Assembly: GCF_031082405.1 (NCBI RefSeq)
Contig: NZ_JAVHJU010000040.1
Coordinates: forward strand, 1 to 64,000
Length of the DNA stretch: 64,000 bases
DNA from: Amycolatopsis sp. A133
GTDB lineage: Bacteria > Actinomycetota > Actinomycetes > Mycobacteriales > Pseudonocardiaceae
Reading direction: 5' to 3'
Shown here: piece after piece, positions 27,801 to 35,146 of the stretch
Layout: the number at the start of each line of letters is the position of its first letter
How positions within the stretch are numbered: position 1 is the stretch's first letter
Translations under genes and position numbers: made by a program
Notes under the pieces: model-generated
What the model saw: the letters and a program-made list of their open reading frames with translations, nothing else
Databases searched by the model: none
Told to the model about the DNA's origin: nothing

Positions 27801-29311
27801 CGCAGCGGCAGGAACACGATCTCACCGACCCGCAGCGGCAGGCCGAGGTGCGGCGGAACCCGCAGCACGGCACGGACTGGGACCCGCCCGGCGGGGACTC
27901 CGTGCCGGTCGGGCCGGGCAGCACGCACCCGGACGCGCCCCGGCCGCCGCACGCCGGTGAGCGCTTCCCCGGCGACCAGCCGCTGCAGCCCGACCGGTCG
28001 TACCGGGTGGTCGACGCCGACGGGAACCCGCGCGGCACCTACCACACCGATGGCACGGGCCGCGTCACGCACATCGACACGGCGCACCCGAACGTGCCGC
28101 CGCGGCTGGCCGACGGCAGCCCGAACCCGGCGTACCACCCGAACCCGGACGTCGCCCACCCGCACCCGGACACCACCTACCGGGTGGACATCGACGGGCA
28201 CCACCAGACGTTCCACACCGACGCGGACGGCGTGCCGCACCCGTCGGTGCAGTACCACCAGCCCGACTTCGAGGGTCCGCCGGTCGAGATCGACCGGAAC
28301 CACGCCAACGCACCGGGGCCGAGGCAGTCCTTCGCCGAGGGCGGCCCGTACGAGCCGCACCGCCGGTACGACGTCACCGACTCCAGCGGCGTCCACCGCG
28401 GCACGTTCCACACCGACGCGCAGGGCCACGTCCGCTGGGCCGAGGTCGACTCGGGCCGGATCGCCCGGACCAACCCGGACTGGCGGGGCATCGACAACCT
28501 CCCGAACAACCCCGAGGTCCACCTGCGGCAGCGGTTCGAGCCGGACGCCGAGGTGCCGCAGGGCGTCCGGGACCCCGAGCGGTTCCGCGGCGCGCAGCAG
28601 CACGACGTCCGGCTGCCCAGCAACAGGTCCTTTTTGGACAGCAACCCGGACCTGCAGCCGAACTCCCGGTACGTCGTGCACAGCAGCTACCGGGAGGGCG
28701 ACAGCCGGATCGACCAGATCCGGTCGGTGTACTGGACCGACGGGCAGGGCAACGTCGCGGTGGTCGAGACCTTCCGGCCGCACCACCCGGACCTCAACAA
28801 CCCGGCGCCGAACATGGTCTACCACGTCGACGAAGGCCGGTTCACCTACCAGACCGGTCCCGATGTCGACGGCGGCCCGGCCCAGACCGTGCACGGCCAC
28901 TCGCACCGGCCGGAGCGCGCGGACGAGCTGGAGCTCTCCCGGCGGGACGGCACCGCGCAGGGCGAGTCGGGTCGCTTGGGCGCGGGCATGGGGCTGTACG
29001 ACGGCGGGCACATCGCCGGCAACCAGTTCCGCGGCCCCGGCGAGCTGATCAACATGATGTCCCAGTGGCGGCCGCAGAACCAGGGCTGGCCCAAGCAGGC
29101 CGGGCCCGACCACTGGTACGCGTTCGAGACCGACCTGGCCAACCACCTCAAGGCGGGTGGCAAGATCGACGGCATCGACGTGTTCCCGCTGCGGCACGAC
29201 GGCGATCTGGTGCCGCACACGGTCCAGGTGCGGTGGGTCGAGGTGGACGCGGCGGGCCACCGGACCGTCCACATGCGCAGCTTCCCCAACACGCCGGCCG
29301 GAGCGTCCTGA
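24824..29311 (+). CDS. Giant T7SS-type polymorphic toxin with C-terminal non-specific nuclease domain
   Basis: The product is about 1495 residues. Residues 1-275 are a helical T7SS entry domain with a WxG turn (GWTGAGADAYRKF, W138) and long amphipathic helices. Residues ~300-790 are a disordered linker: DGPDGS repeats, then 18-residue units with SPSPTR and AGDNGPSH cores, then Pro-rich HTPDTP-like repeats. Residues ~825-930 form a globular domain (VDVHVTPDGHARIGDRLYT, RLIGCDAGSNDFAHRLSREL) resembling accessory domains of other polymorphic toxins. Residues ~1055-1340 hold five degenerate repeats (YRVVDADG, GTYHTD). The C-terminus has GLYDGGHIAGNQFRGPGELINMM, a DNA/RNA non-specific endonuclease motif with H1396 as expected catalytic residue. 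ATG 24824 overlaps the upstream stop. Confidence 0.85.
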   Translation: MPEGNPLVVDAEKDPDGPGAFTAGNGDYGWAGGIGIAESSMDAFNGIKDGDWVSGGLGMLSLAGEIAGAAIDPFGYLMSSVASFLMEHVQPLKDMLDSVAGNPPVIQSYADTWGNVSKALGERKTDFDNAVKNGTTGWTGAGADAYRKFAAEHSDALSGAATVAGAISTVTMIMGQVVSFVRETVRQLIADLVGKLVAWVMEEVFSLGFGTPVVVAQASAAIAKWGKKIGELLKKLTDTIRRVSPLLSKLVDLFEKIAKVFGKVLGKVSGLDGLKVKEGGFVRKIPRDGGGVHARAHGDGPDGSDGPDGSDGPDGSRGDGPEGDSPDGSRRSPGRDESGSTSRTGEEGAPSHAGDGSPDGSADGSPSAVRSGESAPGSRAGDGTPSRAGDGTPSHAGDSNPSPPRGGDNGPSHGGDSSPSPTRSPSHAGESAPSHGGDSSPSPTRSPSHAGDSSPSPTRAGDNGPSHAGDTSPSPTRAGDNGPSHGGDGSPSPTRSPSAGGDSSPSPVRGGDSSPAPAHSGSSPAGRADGPHAGSDTPSSAPPPRVEGTTSASGTAPVAPRTGEAGSAVPSPRGGGDGIPPQGGQPAMGGMPPGGGTPGGGSPSGSGSPRTGGGGGWTGTPGSPGAHVDAPGRPRPGGDLPGGRPRTPDAPAPAARGFGPGSTHGPDTRPSGSTPTRPGTHGSDTRPAGPHSPDGTPGHGPDTRPNGPSPDTRPSSSGRPHTPDSGTPGTRPAAPHTPDGTPAHTPDTPHTPDTPHSPDSNSPGHGPHDNPPPDPDLPHHADPDRLTPDEVNARHSESTPSGSSYHAGDPDMGDLPHRVQPDPDGRYTVDVHVTPDGHARIGDRLYTPEEFADILRRNGDYDGRPVRLIGCDAGSNDFAHRLSRELDTEVLAPSKPAWTDSHGRVFSSDYEIGPDGRMRPRIPPDGEWSVHRPDGSTHAAGDSGFAPDTRHHDPHDADADSSRHRGDDDTRQRQAPGADREAPQVPEDRNPRSQRQEHDLTDPQRQAEVRRNPQHGTDWDPPGGDSVPVGPGSTHPDAPRPPHAGERFPGDQPLQPDRSYRVVDADGNPRGTYHTDGTGRVTHIDTAHPNVPPRLADGSPNPAYHPNPDVAHPHPDTTYRVDIDGHHQTFHTDADGVPHPSVQYHQPDFEGPPVEIDRNHANAPGPRQSFAEGGPYEPHRRYDVTDSSGVHRGTFHTDAQGHVRWAEVDSGRIARTNPDWRGIDNLPNNPEVHLRQRFEPDAEVPQGVRDPERFRGAQQHDVRLPSNRSFLDSNPDLQPNSRYVVHSSYREGDSRIDQIRSVYWTDGQGNVAVVETFRPHHPDLNNPAPNMVYHVDEGRFTYQTGPDVDGGPAQTVHGHSHRPERADELELSRRDGTAQGESGRLGAGMGLYDGGHIAGNQFRGPGELINMMSQWRPQNQGWPKQAGPDHWYAFETDLANHLKAGGKIDGIDVFPLRHDGDLVPHTVQVRWVEVDAAGHRTVHMRSFPNTPAGAS
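25725..26330 (+). repeat. In-frame tandem repeats in the toxin linker
   Basis: Around 25725-25785 an 18-nt unit encoding DGPDGS recurs. From about 26020 to 26330 a unit of roughly 54 nt encodes AGDNGPSHxGDxSPSPTR with variation. These regions should vary in copy number between strains and may misassemble. Confidence 0.7.
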
Positions 29312-29347
29312 TGCGACCGGCCGCGGCCCCAGAAAGGACCGGCACTC

Positions 29348-30916
29348 ATGCCTCGTGACGCCTCGCAGTGGCGGGAGCAGTCGCACGAAGTGGGCAACGC
29401 CCTCGTCGACGCCGCGCCGGCGGGATGGCGGCGGATCGACCTGGTGAGCCGGGTCAACGTCGACGTCCAGGACTTCGTGCTGACCGTCCTGATGGACGAC
29501 GGCAGGCAGGCGACCGTCCCGGTGCCGGACCGGGTCGTGCCCGCCGTGCGCAGCATGCGCGACGCGTACTACGTGCCCGGCGAGGGCACGTGGTTTTCGA
29601 TGCGGTACCTGATCGACCCGCCGGGGAGCGTCAAGACGCTGTTCAACCTGGACTGGGACCCGCACTGGTCGCCGTCGATCGACCCGGCGGGCTGGGTGCG
29701 CGACCTCGAGGCCTACCCGCGCGACCCGGCCAACATCCAGCCGTGGCTGCGCGCGCGGCTCGCCGAGGCGGGCCGCCCGGTGCCCGGGGAGGTCCCGGTC
29801 GCGCGACCGCAGCCGCCGCTGGACCCGGTGGGGCAGAACTGGTACTGGGACGAGATCGCGAACATCGTCGCGCTGTCCGCGCCGCCGGACCGGGCCCAGG
29901 TGATGCTCACCTACCGGGCGATCGGCAGGTACACCGAGCTGCCGGTGATGGTGCGCCGGGCCACCGACGGCGGCCTGACCCTGTGGGAGCCGCCGCGGGA
30001 GGTCGCCGAATTGCTGGCCGAGCTGCGGGCCGCCATGTACACCGAAGGCCGGGGGACCTGGTTCCAGGCCGTCGCGCACGTCGCGCTCAACTCCAGCATC
30101 GAGTACACGTACACGTGGGACGACGAGCCGGCCTGGGACGGGCCGCGGCCGGTGGCCGAGTTCCCCCGTGAACTCGCGCAGTTCCCGCGGACCGGGGCGG
30201 CGCTGCCCGGCTGGCTCGCCGAAGCGGCCGGCGACGCGGCGACGCCGCCGGGTCCGGCGGACCCCGAAGCCGCGGACGAGGAAGCCTTGCGCGCGGCCGA
30301 AGACGCCGCGGCCGAGCTCGAAATCCCCGCCGCCCGCTACCGGATCGGCGAGGCCGCCGACGGTGCCTGGTGCCTGGTGCGCGAGGACGACGGCTGGGCG
30401 GTCTTCCGCGCCCAAGGCGGCGAACGGCTGGAGGCGGCGACCTTCCCGACGGCGGCAGCCGCCGCCCGCTACTTCGTCGGCCACCTCTACCTCGACCGCG
30501 TCGCGCTGCGCGGCGAACTCCCGCCGGACGCCAAGCGCCAGACCGACGAGTGGCCGATCCAGCCCGTCGGCGGCGACGCCCCGCTGTCGATGTACATCGG
30601 CAAGCGCCTGGTCACCCTGCCACCGGGCACCGAGATGGACCGCTACGGCGAGCCCACCGGCAACACGCTCTACGCCGCGCGGACCGAGTGGCCGCACCGT
30701 TCGGAACCGGCCGAGGTCCGGGACTGGGCTTACCACGTCTACCGCCTGCGCCGTCCGGTGCGGGCCCTCACCGGCACCGCCATCGACTGGTACGACCAGC
30801 CCGGCGGCGGGACGGCCTACGTGCTGGAGCGGTCCGTCGCCGACCTCCTCGCCGACGGGGCCGCCGAGGAGATCCCGCAGGCGACCACGCAGCCTCCGGC
30901 GCCGGACCAGGGCTGA
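29348..30916 (+). CDS. Two YezG/DUF600-like domains fused to a C-terminal TNT (NAD+ glycohydrolase) domain
   Basis: The 522-residue product has two similar N-terminal domains (residues ~1-130 and ~140-295). Each contains a GTWF motif (PGEGTWFSM; EGRGTWFQA) and a closing YPRD or FPRT followed by PWL/GWL, as in actinobacterial YezG-like immunity proteins. An Ala/Glu linker and a small domain follow. The last ~105 residues match the tuberculosis necrotizing toxin fold: LPPGTEMDRYGEPTGNT, YHVYRLRRPV with H463, and IDWYDQPGGGTAYVL with Q484. TNT domains hydrolyse NAD+. No signal peptide is present. AAAGGA precedes the ATG. It lies 36 bp downstream of the nuclease toxin. Confidence 0.82.
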   Translation: MPRDASQWREQSHEVGNALVDAAPAGWRRIDLVSRVNVDVQDFVLTVLMDDGRQATVPVPDRVVPAVRSMRDAYYVPGEGTWFSMRYLIDPPGSVKTLFNLDWDPHWSPSIDPAGWVRDLEAYPRDPANIQPWLRARLAEAGRPVPGEVPVARPQPPLDPVGQNWYWDEIANIVALSAPPDRAQVMLTYRAIGRYTELPVMVRRATDGGLTLWEPPREVAELLAELRAAMYTEGRGTWFQAVAHVALNSSIEYTYTWDDEPAWDGPRPVAEFPRELAQFPRTGAALPGWLAEAAGDAATPPGPADPEAADEEALRAAEDAAAELEIPAARYRIGEAADGAWCLVREDDGWAVFRAQGGERLEAATFPTAAAAARYFVGHLYLDRVALRGELPPDAKRQTDEWPIQPVGGDAPLSMYIGKRLVTLPPGTEMDRYGEPTGNTLYAARTEWPHRSEPAEVRDWAYHVYRLRRPVRALTGTAIDWYDQPGGGTAYVLERSVADLLADGAAEEIPQATTQPPAPDQG

Positions 30917-30927
30917 CAGGGGGACCG

Positions 30928-31779
30928 ATGAGCACACCGCCGGTGCCGCTGGGCCCGGAGCAGCAACAGCAGCTCGTCAACCGGATCGGGCACGGGCTGG
31001 CGTTGATGGCGCCGCCCGGCACCTGGCGCCAGGTCCGGGCCGAGTACCGGGCGGCAGGCCGGCACATCGAGGCCGACGTCGTCGTCACGGGCCAGGACGG
31101 CGTCCCGCGCCCGGTGCCGCCGCCCGCCGACCTGCTCCAGCTCCTGGGCACGCTGCGCGCGGGCATGTACCGGCCGGGGATCGGCACCTGGCTGGGCGCG
31201 GTGCTGACCGTGGACGCCGTCCAAGGCGTCGGCGCCGACTTCGGGTTCGACCGGGAACCGCAGTGGCGGCGCACGCCGCCGCCGATCGGCTTCCAGGACG
31301 AGCTGCGGGCCTTCCCGCGCGCCGACCAGCACGTCCCGGAGTGGTTGCGCCGCCGCGCCGCCGGCACGCAGCCCGCACCGGCCGACGACGACGGCGTCCG
31401 GACCCCGAGGATCTACGACGGGCTGGACGCGGCCGGCCGCCCGCTCGTCCGGCGGCCGCCGCTGGCGCCGGCCGAGGCCGGGCCGGTGCTCGCGTACCTG
31501 GACGCGGCGCCGGTCATCCTGGCGTCCCGCAGCAACGGGCCGGACGCGTTCGCCCCGGAGCGCACGGACGCCGTCCCGCTGAACTTCCGCACCGACGGGG
31601 TGTGGGCCTGGCCCGGCGCGGTCGCGTACTACCTGCGCGAGCACGGCGTGCCGCCGGACCCGGAACTGGTGGCCCACATCCGGGCCCGGCGCTTCACCGC
31701 ACCGGCCGAGGTCTCCGAGGCCGCGACGGACCTGGCCCTCGCGGCCATCACCGGCGAAGCGGGTCAAACCACCGTGTAG
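30928..31779 (+). CDS. YezG/DUF600-like single-domain protein, candidate immunity factor
   Basis: The 283-residue product begins with the same domain found twice in the preceding protein (LRAGMYRPGIGTWLGA, then FGFDREPQW and LRAFPRADQHVPEWL). A second half follows that I do not recognise (TPRIYDGLDAAGRPLVRRPP, VPLNFRTDGVWAWPGAVAYYLREHG), resembling SUKH-adjacent or effector-associated proteins without a clear match. It lies 11 bp after the TNT gene with a GGGGGA site, so it is co-expressed. Cassette-end position suggests immunity, but against which toxin is unknown. Its 3' end overlaps the convergent ilvA by 16 nt. Confidence 0.78.
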   Translation: MSTPPVPLGPEQQQQLVNRIGHGLALMAPPGTWRQVRAEYRAAGRHIEADVVVTGQDGVPRPVPPPADLLQLLGTLRAGMYRPGIGTWLGAVLTVDAVQGVGADFGFDREPQWRRTPPPIGFQDELRAFPRADQHVPEWLRRRAAGTQPAPADDDGVRTPRIYDGLDAAGRPLVRRPPLAPAEAGPVLAYLDAAPVILASRSNGPDAFAPERTDAVPLNFRTDGVWAWPGAVAYYLREHGVPPDPELVAHIRARRFTAPAEVSEAATDLALAAITGEAGQTTV

Positions 31780-32966
31780 CCCGCGTTCGTCAGCGCGACC
31801 TCGACCTCCTTGCAGTGCTCGGGGCCGCGGGTCTCCAGCGAGAGCGCGACGTCGGCCTCGCCGAGGTCGAGGCTGCCGGAGATGCGCGAGTGCTCGACGT
31901 CGAGCACGTTCGCACCCAGTCCGCTGACGCACGAAAGCACGCCGACCAGCGAGCCGGGGCGGTCCGGGACCCGCAGCCTCAGGTGCAGGTAACGGCCGCC
32001 GGCGGTCATGCCGTGCTGGATGATCTGCAGCAGCAGCACCGGGTCGACGTTGCCGCCGGAGAGGATGGCCACCACCGGCGGCTCGAAGACGCCGGGGTGC
32101 TGCAGCAGCGCGGCGACCGTGGCCGCGCCGGCCGGCTCGACCACCAGCTTCCGCCGCTCCAGGCAGAGCAGCACGGCGCGGGACAGGAACTGCTCGGACA
32201 CCGTCACGACGTCGTCGACCAGCGACCGGACGTGGGCGAAGCTGACCGCACCCGGCTCGCCGACCGCGATCCCGTCCGCCATGGTCGAGGTCTGGCTCAG
32301 CCGCACCGGCGCACCCGCGGCCAGCGACGGCGGGTACGCCGCGGCTTCTTCGGCCTGGACGCCGACGACGCGGACGTCCGGGCGCAGCGCCTTCACCGCC
32401 GCCGCGACCCCGCCGGCCAGCCCGCCGCCGCCGGTGGCGACCAGGACCGTCTTCACGCCCGGCACCTGCTCGAGGATTTCGAGGCCGACCGTGCCCTGGC
32501 CGGCGATGACGTCCGGGTGGTCGAAGGGGTGGATGAACACCGCCCCGGTCCGCTCGCCGAACTCGATCGCGGCGCGGAGCGTCTCTTCCAGGAGTGCGCC
32601 GTGGAGGTGCACCTCGGCGCCGTAACCGCGAGTGGCGGCGAGCTTCGGCAGCGGCGCCCGCAGCGGCATGAAGACGGTGGACTTGGCGCCGAGCAGCGAC
32701 GACGCCAGCGCGACGCCCTGCGCGTGGTTGCCGGCGCTGGCCGCGACGACGCCCCGCTCGCGTTCGGCCTGGGTGAGGCCGTGGATGCGGGTGTAGGCGC
32801 CGCGGATCTTGAACGACCCCGTCCGCTGCAGGTTTTCGCACTTCAGGTGCACCGGACCGCCGTGGAGCCGGCGCAGGTCGCGCGCGTGCTCCATCGGCGT
32901 CACCCGGGTCACTCCTTTGAGGAGTTCCCGGGCGGCCTGGATCCGCTCGAGGGTGACGAGTTCCAT
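31764..32966 (-). CDS. ilvA: Threonine dehydratase (threonine ammonia-lyase) with ACT domain
   Basis: The 400-residue product is a fold-type II PLP enzyme. ENLQRTGSFKIRGAY carries the PLP lysine K53, ASAGNHAQGVA is the Ser/Asn substrate loop, and VATGGGGLAGG is the Gly-rich phosphate loop. A single ACT-like domain (YLHLRLRVPDRPGSLVGVLSCVS) closes the C-terminus. The enzyme deaminates threonine to 2-oxobutanoate for isoleucine synthesis. Its size with one ACT domain resembles the TdcB-like or short biosynthetic group. I placed the start at the ATG at 32966 (MELVTLERI); longer frames add nonconserved residues. Ribosome site is weak. Confidence 0.93.
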   Translation of the reverse strand: MELVTLERIQAARELLKGVTRVTPMEHARDLRRLHGGPVHLKCENLQRTGSFKIRGAYTRIHGLTQAERERGVVAASAGNHAQGVALASSLLGAKSTVFMPLRAPLPKLAATRGYGAEVHLHGALLEETLRAAIEFGERTGAVFIHPFDHPDVIAGQGTVGLEILEQVPGVKTVLVATGGGGLAGGVAAAVKALRPDVRVVGVQAEEAAAYPPSLAAGAPVRLSQTSTMADGIAVGEPGAVSFAHVRSLVDDVVTVSEQFLSRAVLLCLERRKLVVEPAGAATVAALLQHPGVFEPPVVAILSGGNVDPVLLLQIIQHGMTAGGRYLHLRLRVPDRPGSLVGVLSCVSGLGANVLDVEHSRISGSLDLGEADVALSLETRGPEHCKEVEVALTNAGYTVV

Positions 32967-33061
32967 GGGCCGGATGATGCCACTCAGGAACTCCACAGGT
33001 TGACCGGACCACGAGCCGGGTACCCTGGGTCGCGTCAACACGCGGTAAACAAGGAGCAACC

Positions 33062-33334
33062 ATGGCAGCCGGGAACGACGCGAACACGGCCCGACGGGCT
33101 CGCGCCACCCGCTCCGCCGGCTTGCTCCCGCTCGTGATCGGGCTGGCGTCGGCCGCCGCGCTCACCGGCGCCGCCTACCTGACCGTGGACAACGCGAGCT
33201 GCGGCTCCCCGGCCCAGTACATCCGCCACGACAGCCACGTCGAGCTGGTCGGCGGCTGCGTGGACGGCTCGAAGCTGCCGGCAAGCGGCACCCCGGCGAC
33301 CGGCGGTGTCGTGCACGGCAACTACAACCCCTGA
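33062..33334 (+). CDS. Small secreted or membrane-anchored protein
   Basis: The 90-residue product has a basic N-terminus (NTARRARATRSAG), one hydrophobic helix (LLPLVIGLASAAALTGAAYLTV) and a short extracytoplasmic part with two Cys (NASCGSPAQ and GGCVDGSK) likely to pair. AAGGAG lies 7 nt before the ATG. A TTGACC at 33000 and TACCCT at 33021 may be its promoter, although the 15-bp spacing is short. I do not recognise a family. Confidence 0.75.
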   Translation: MAAGNDANTARRARATRSAGLLPLVIGLASAAALTGAAYLTVDNASCGSPAQYIRHDSHVELVGGCVDGSKLPASGTPATGGVVHGNYNP

Positions 33335-33400
33335 CCTGGTGGGTTATCCCGGTGTGCCCGGGGAACACAAAAGTGCCTTCTTCCGCGGGGTACGGCCGTC

Positions 33401-33416
33401 CCCGATGATCATCGGG
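33401..33416. promoter_or_regulatory. 16-bp perfect palindrome touching the PPOX-family start codon
   Basis: CCCGATGATCATCGGG reads the same on both strands, and its last base is the first base of the GTG start at 33416. A protein bound here, or an mRNA hairpin formed here, would block initiation. No ribosome site is visible between palindrome and start. Confidence 0.4.
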
Positions 33417-33889
33417 TGACCACCGTTTACGAGCCGGGCCGCGGTCCCGGACCCGCCAAGCCCACCGAAGAAGCGTCGAGCCGGCTGCTGGGGGCCCACA
33501 GCCTGGGCGCGCTGGCCACGGTCAACCGCGGCGGCTTCCCGCACCTGTCCACGGTCGCCTACGCCTGGGACCCGGACGCGCGCGTGGTGCGGATCGGGTC
33601 CACGGCGGGGCGCGCGAAGGTCCGCCAGCTCGCCCGCGACCCGCACGCGTCGCTGTACGTCAGCAGCGACGACCACCTGGCCTTCGCCGTCGCGGAGGGC
33701 GTGGCCGAGGTGTCGCCGGTGAGCGCGGTGCCCGGGGACGAGACCGGCCGGGAGCTGCTCACGATGCAGGCGCCGTTCAGCGACCCCGAGGACGAGGCCG
33801 CGTTCCTGCGGAACATGGTCGAGGACCGCCGCGTGGTCATCCGGCTGCGGGTGGACCGGCTGTACGGCGGCGGCCTCGACGTGGGGTGA
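33416..33889 (+). CDS. Pyridoxamine 5'-phosphate oxidase family (PPOX, F420/flavin-binding) protein
   Basis: The 157-residue product has the split-barrel flavin-binding pattern: LLGAHSLGALATVNRGGFPHLSTVAYAWD, VRIGSTAGRAKVRQLARDPHASLYV, AVAEGVAEVSPV and VVIRLRVDRLYG. It fits the small PPOX-class F420-dependent enzymes abundant in actinobacteria; substrate is unknown. The GTG at 33416 directly abuts a 16-bp palindrome. It converges on metB with only 31 bp between stop codons, filled by an AATGTGGCG repeat. Confidence 0.86.
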   Translation: MTTVYEPGRGPGPAKPTEEASSRLLGAHSLGALATVNRGGFPHLSTVAYAWDPDARVVRIGSTAGRAKVRQLARDPHASLYVSSDDHLAFAVAEGVAEVSPVSAVPGDETGRELLTMQAPFSDPEDEAAFLRNMVEDRRVVIRLRVDRLYGGGLDVG

Positions 33890-33892
33890 CCC

Positions 33893-33918
33893 AAACGCCC
33901 CAATGTGGCGCGCTTGAG
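33893..33918. repeat. Short AATGTGGCG repeat element between convergent genes
   Basis: The segment contains CGCCCCAATGTGGCG followed by CGCTTGAG. It shares GCCCCAATGTGGCG with the larger element at 49388-49476 and lies exactly between the PPOX and metB stop codons. It may act as a weak terminator. Confidence 0.5.
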
Positions 33919-33920
33919 AC

Positions 33921-35078
33921 TCAGCCCAGTGCGGCCAGCAGGTCGGCCACCAGGTCGCGGCCGTCCTCGATGCCGACCGAGAGGCGCAGCAGGTCGGACG
34001 GGACCTGGAGGGTGGAGCCCGCCGTGCTGGCGTGGGTCATCTTGCCCGGGTGCTCGATCAGCGACTCGATGCCGCCGAGCGACTCGGCGAGGATGAACAG
34101 CTTCGTGCGCGAAGCGACCTGCAGCGCGGCCTGCTCGCCGTCCGCGTGGCTGAACGACACCATTCCGCCGAAGCGGCGCATCTGCTTCGCCGCGGTCTCG
34201 TGGCCCGGGTGCTCCGGCAGGCCCGGGTAATAGACCTTCGCCACCTTCGGGTGCTTGACCAGCGCCTGCACGATGAGCTCGGCGTTGTCGCTGTGGCGCT
34301 CCATGCGCAGGGCGAGCGTCTTGATGCCGCGCAGCGTCAGCCACGCGTCGAACGGCCCCGGCACCGCGCCCGCGGAGTTGCGCAGGAAGAAGAACTGCTC
34401 GCGCAGCTCGTCCTCGTTCGTGACGACCGCGCCGCCGACGACGTCGGAGTGGCCGCCGAGGTACTTCGTCGTCGAGTGCAGGACGATGTCCGCGCCGAGC
34501 GCGAGCGGGTTCTGCAGGTACGGCGTGGCGAAGGTGTTGTCGACCACCAGCCGGGCGCCGGCGTCGTGGGCGACCCCGGCCAGCGCCGCGATGTCGGCGA
34601 TGCCGAGCAGCGGGTTGGTCGGCGTCTCGCACCAGATCAGCTTCGTCTCGGGGCGGATGGCGGCCCGCACGTCGTCGAGGTCGGCGAGGTTCGCGACGGT
34701 GTGCTCGACGCCCCACAGGCTGAGCACCTTGTCGATCAGGCGGAACGTGCCGCCGTACGCGTCGTTGCCGAGCACGAGGTGGTCACCGGGGCGGAGGGTA
34801 CTGCGCAGCACCACGTCGGAGGCGGCCATGCCGGACGCGAAGGCCAGCGCGTGCCGGCCGCCTTCCAGCGAGGCCAGCGCCTCCTCCAGCGCCGAACGGG
34901 TCGGGTTCGCGGTGCGCGAGTACTCGTAGTCGCCCTCGCGGGTCCCGCCCACGCCGTCCTGCGCGTAGGTCGAGGTCTGGTAGATCGGCACGATCACCGC
35001 GCCGGTGCGGGGGTCGGGCTTCTGACCGGCGTGGATCGCTCGGGTCTCGAAACCTAGTACGGAGTAGTCGTCCACCAT
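33921..35078 (-). CDS. metB: Cystathionine gamma-synthase / lyase family PLP enzyme
   Basis: The 385-residue product is a fold-type I Cys/Met-metabolism enzyme: FETRAIHAGQKPDP, PIYQTSTYAQDG, YEYSRTANPTRSALEEALASLEGG, and the PLP lysine in HSTTKYLGGHSDVVGG. It makes cystathionine from an activated homoserine and cysteine, or runs the reverse lyase reaction. With cbs nearby it completes a transsulfuration pair, as in M. tuberculosis Rv1079/Rv1077. The ATG at 35078 has TACGCT 6 nt upstream and no ribosome site, suggesting a leaderless transcript. Confidence 0.93.
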   Translation of the reverse strand: MVDDYSVLGFETRAIHAGQKPDPRTGAVIVPIYQTSTYAQDGVGGTREGDYEYSRTANPTRSALEEALASLEGGRHALAFASGMAASDVVLRSTLRPGDHLVLGNDAYGGTFRLIDKVLSLWGVEHTVANLADLDDVRAAIRPETKLIWCETPTNPLLGIADIAALAGVAHDAGARLVVDNTFATPYLQNPLALGADIVLHSTTKYLGGHSDVVGGAVVTNEDELREQFFFLRNSAGAVPGPFDAWLTLRGIKTLALRMERHSDNAELIVQALVKHPKVAKVYYPGLPEHPGHETAAKQMRRFGGMVSFSHADGEQAALQVASRTKLFILAESLGGIESLIEHPGKMTHASTAGSTLQVPSDLLRLSVGIEDGRDLVADLLAALG

Positions 35079-35146
35079 CGGTTCAGCGTACGGGCCGGCC
35101 CTGACATTCCCGTCAGGTGGGACAGATCTCAATGGCGGGTGACCAC

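Noticed and set aside
26189..30937. A 1582-codon minus-strand open frame antisense to the giant toxin and TNT genes
   Set aside because: It has no domain signature, and its Val/Arg/Gly composition mirrors the opposite strand. The plus-strand products show conserved motifs and ribosome sites.
33000..33026. TTGACC...TACCCT promoter for the small secreted protein gene
   Set aside because: The boxes resemble a sigma-70 promoter, but the 15-bp spacer is short, so it is mentioned only within the gene entry.
30817..33165. Long minus-strand open frame antisense to the YezG-like gene and in another frame of ilvA
   Set aside because: It is Arg/Ala-rich low complexity, a typical shadow of GC-rich coding DNA, and both real genes on this stretch have clear family motifs.
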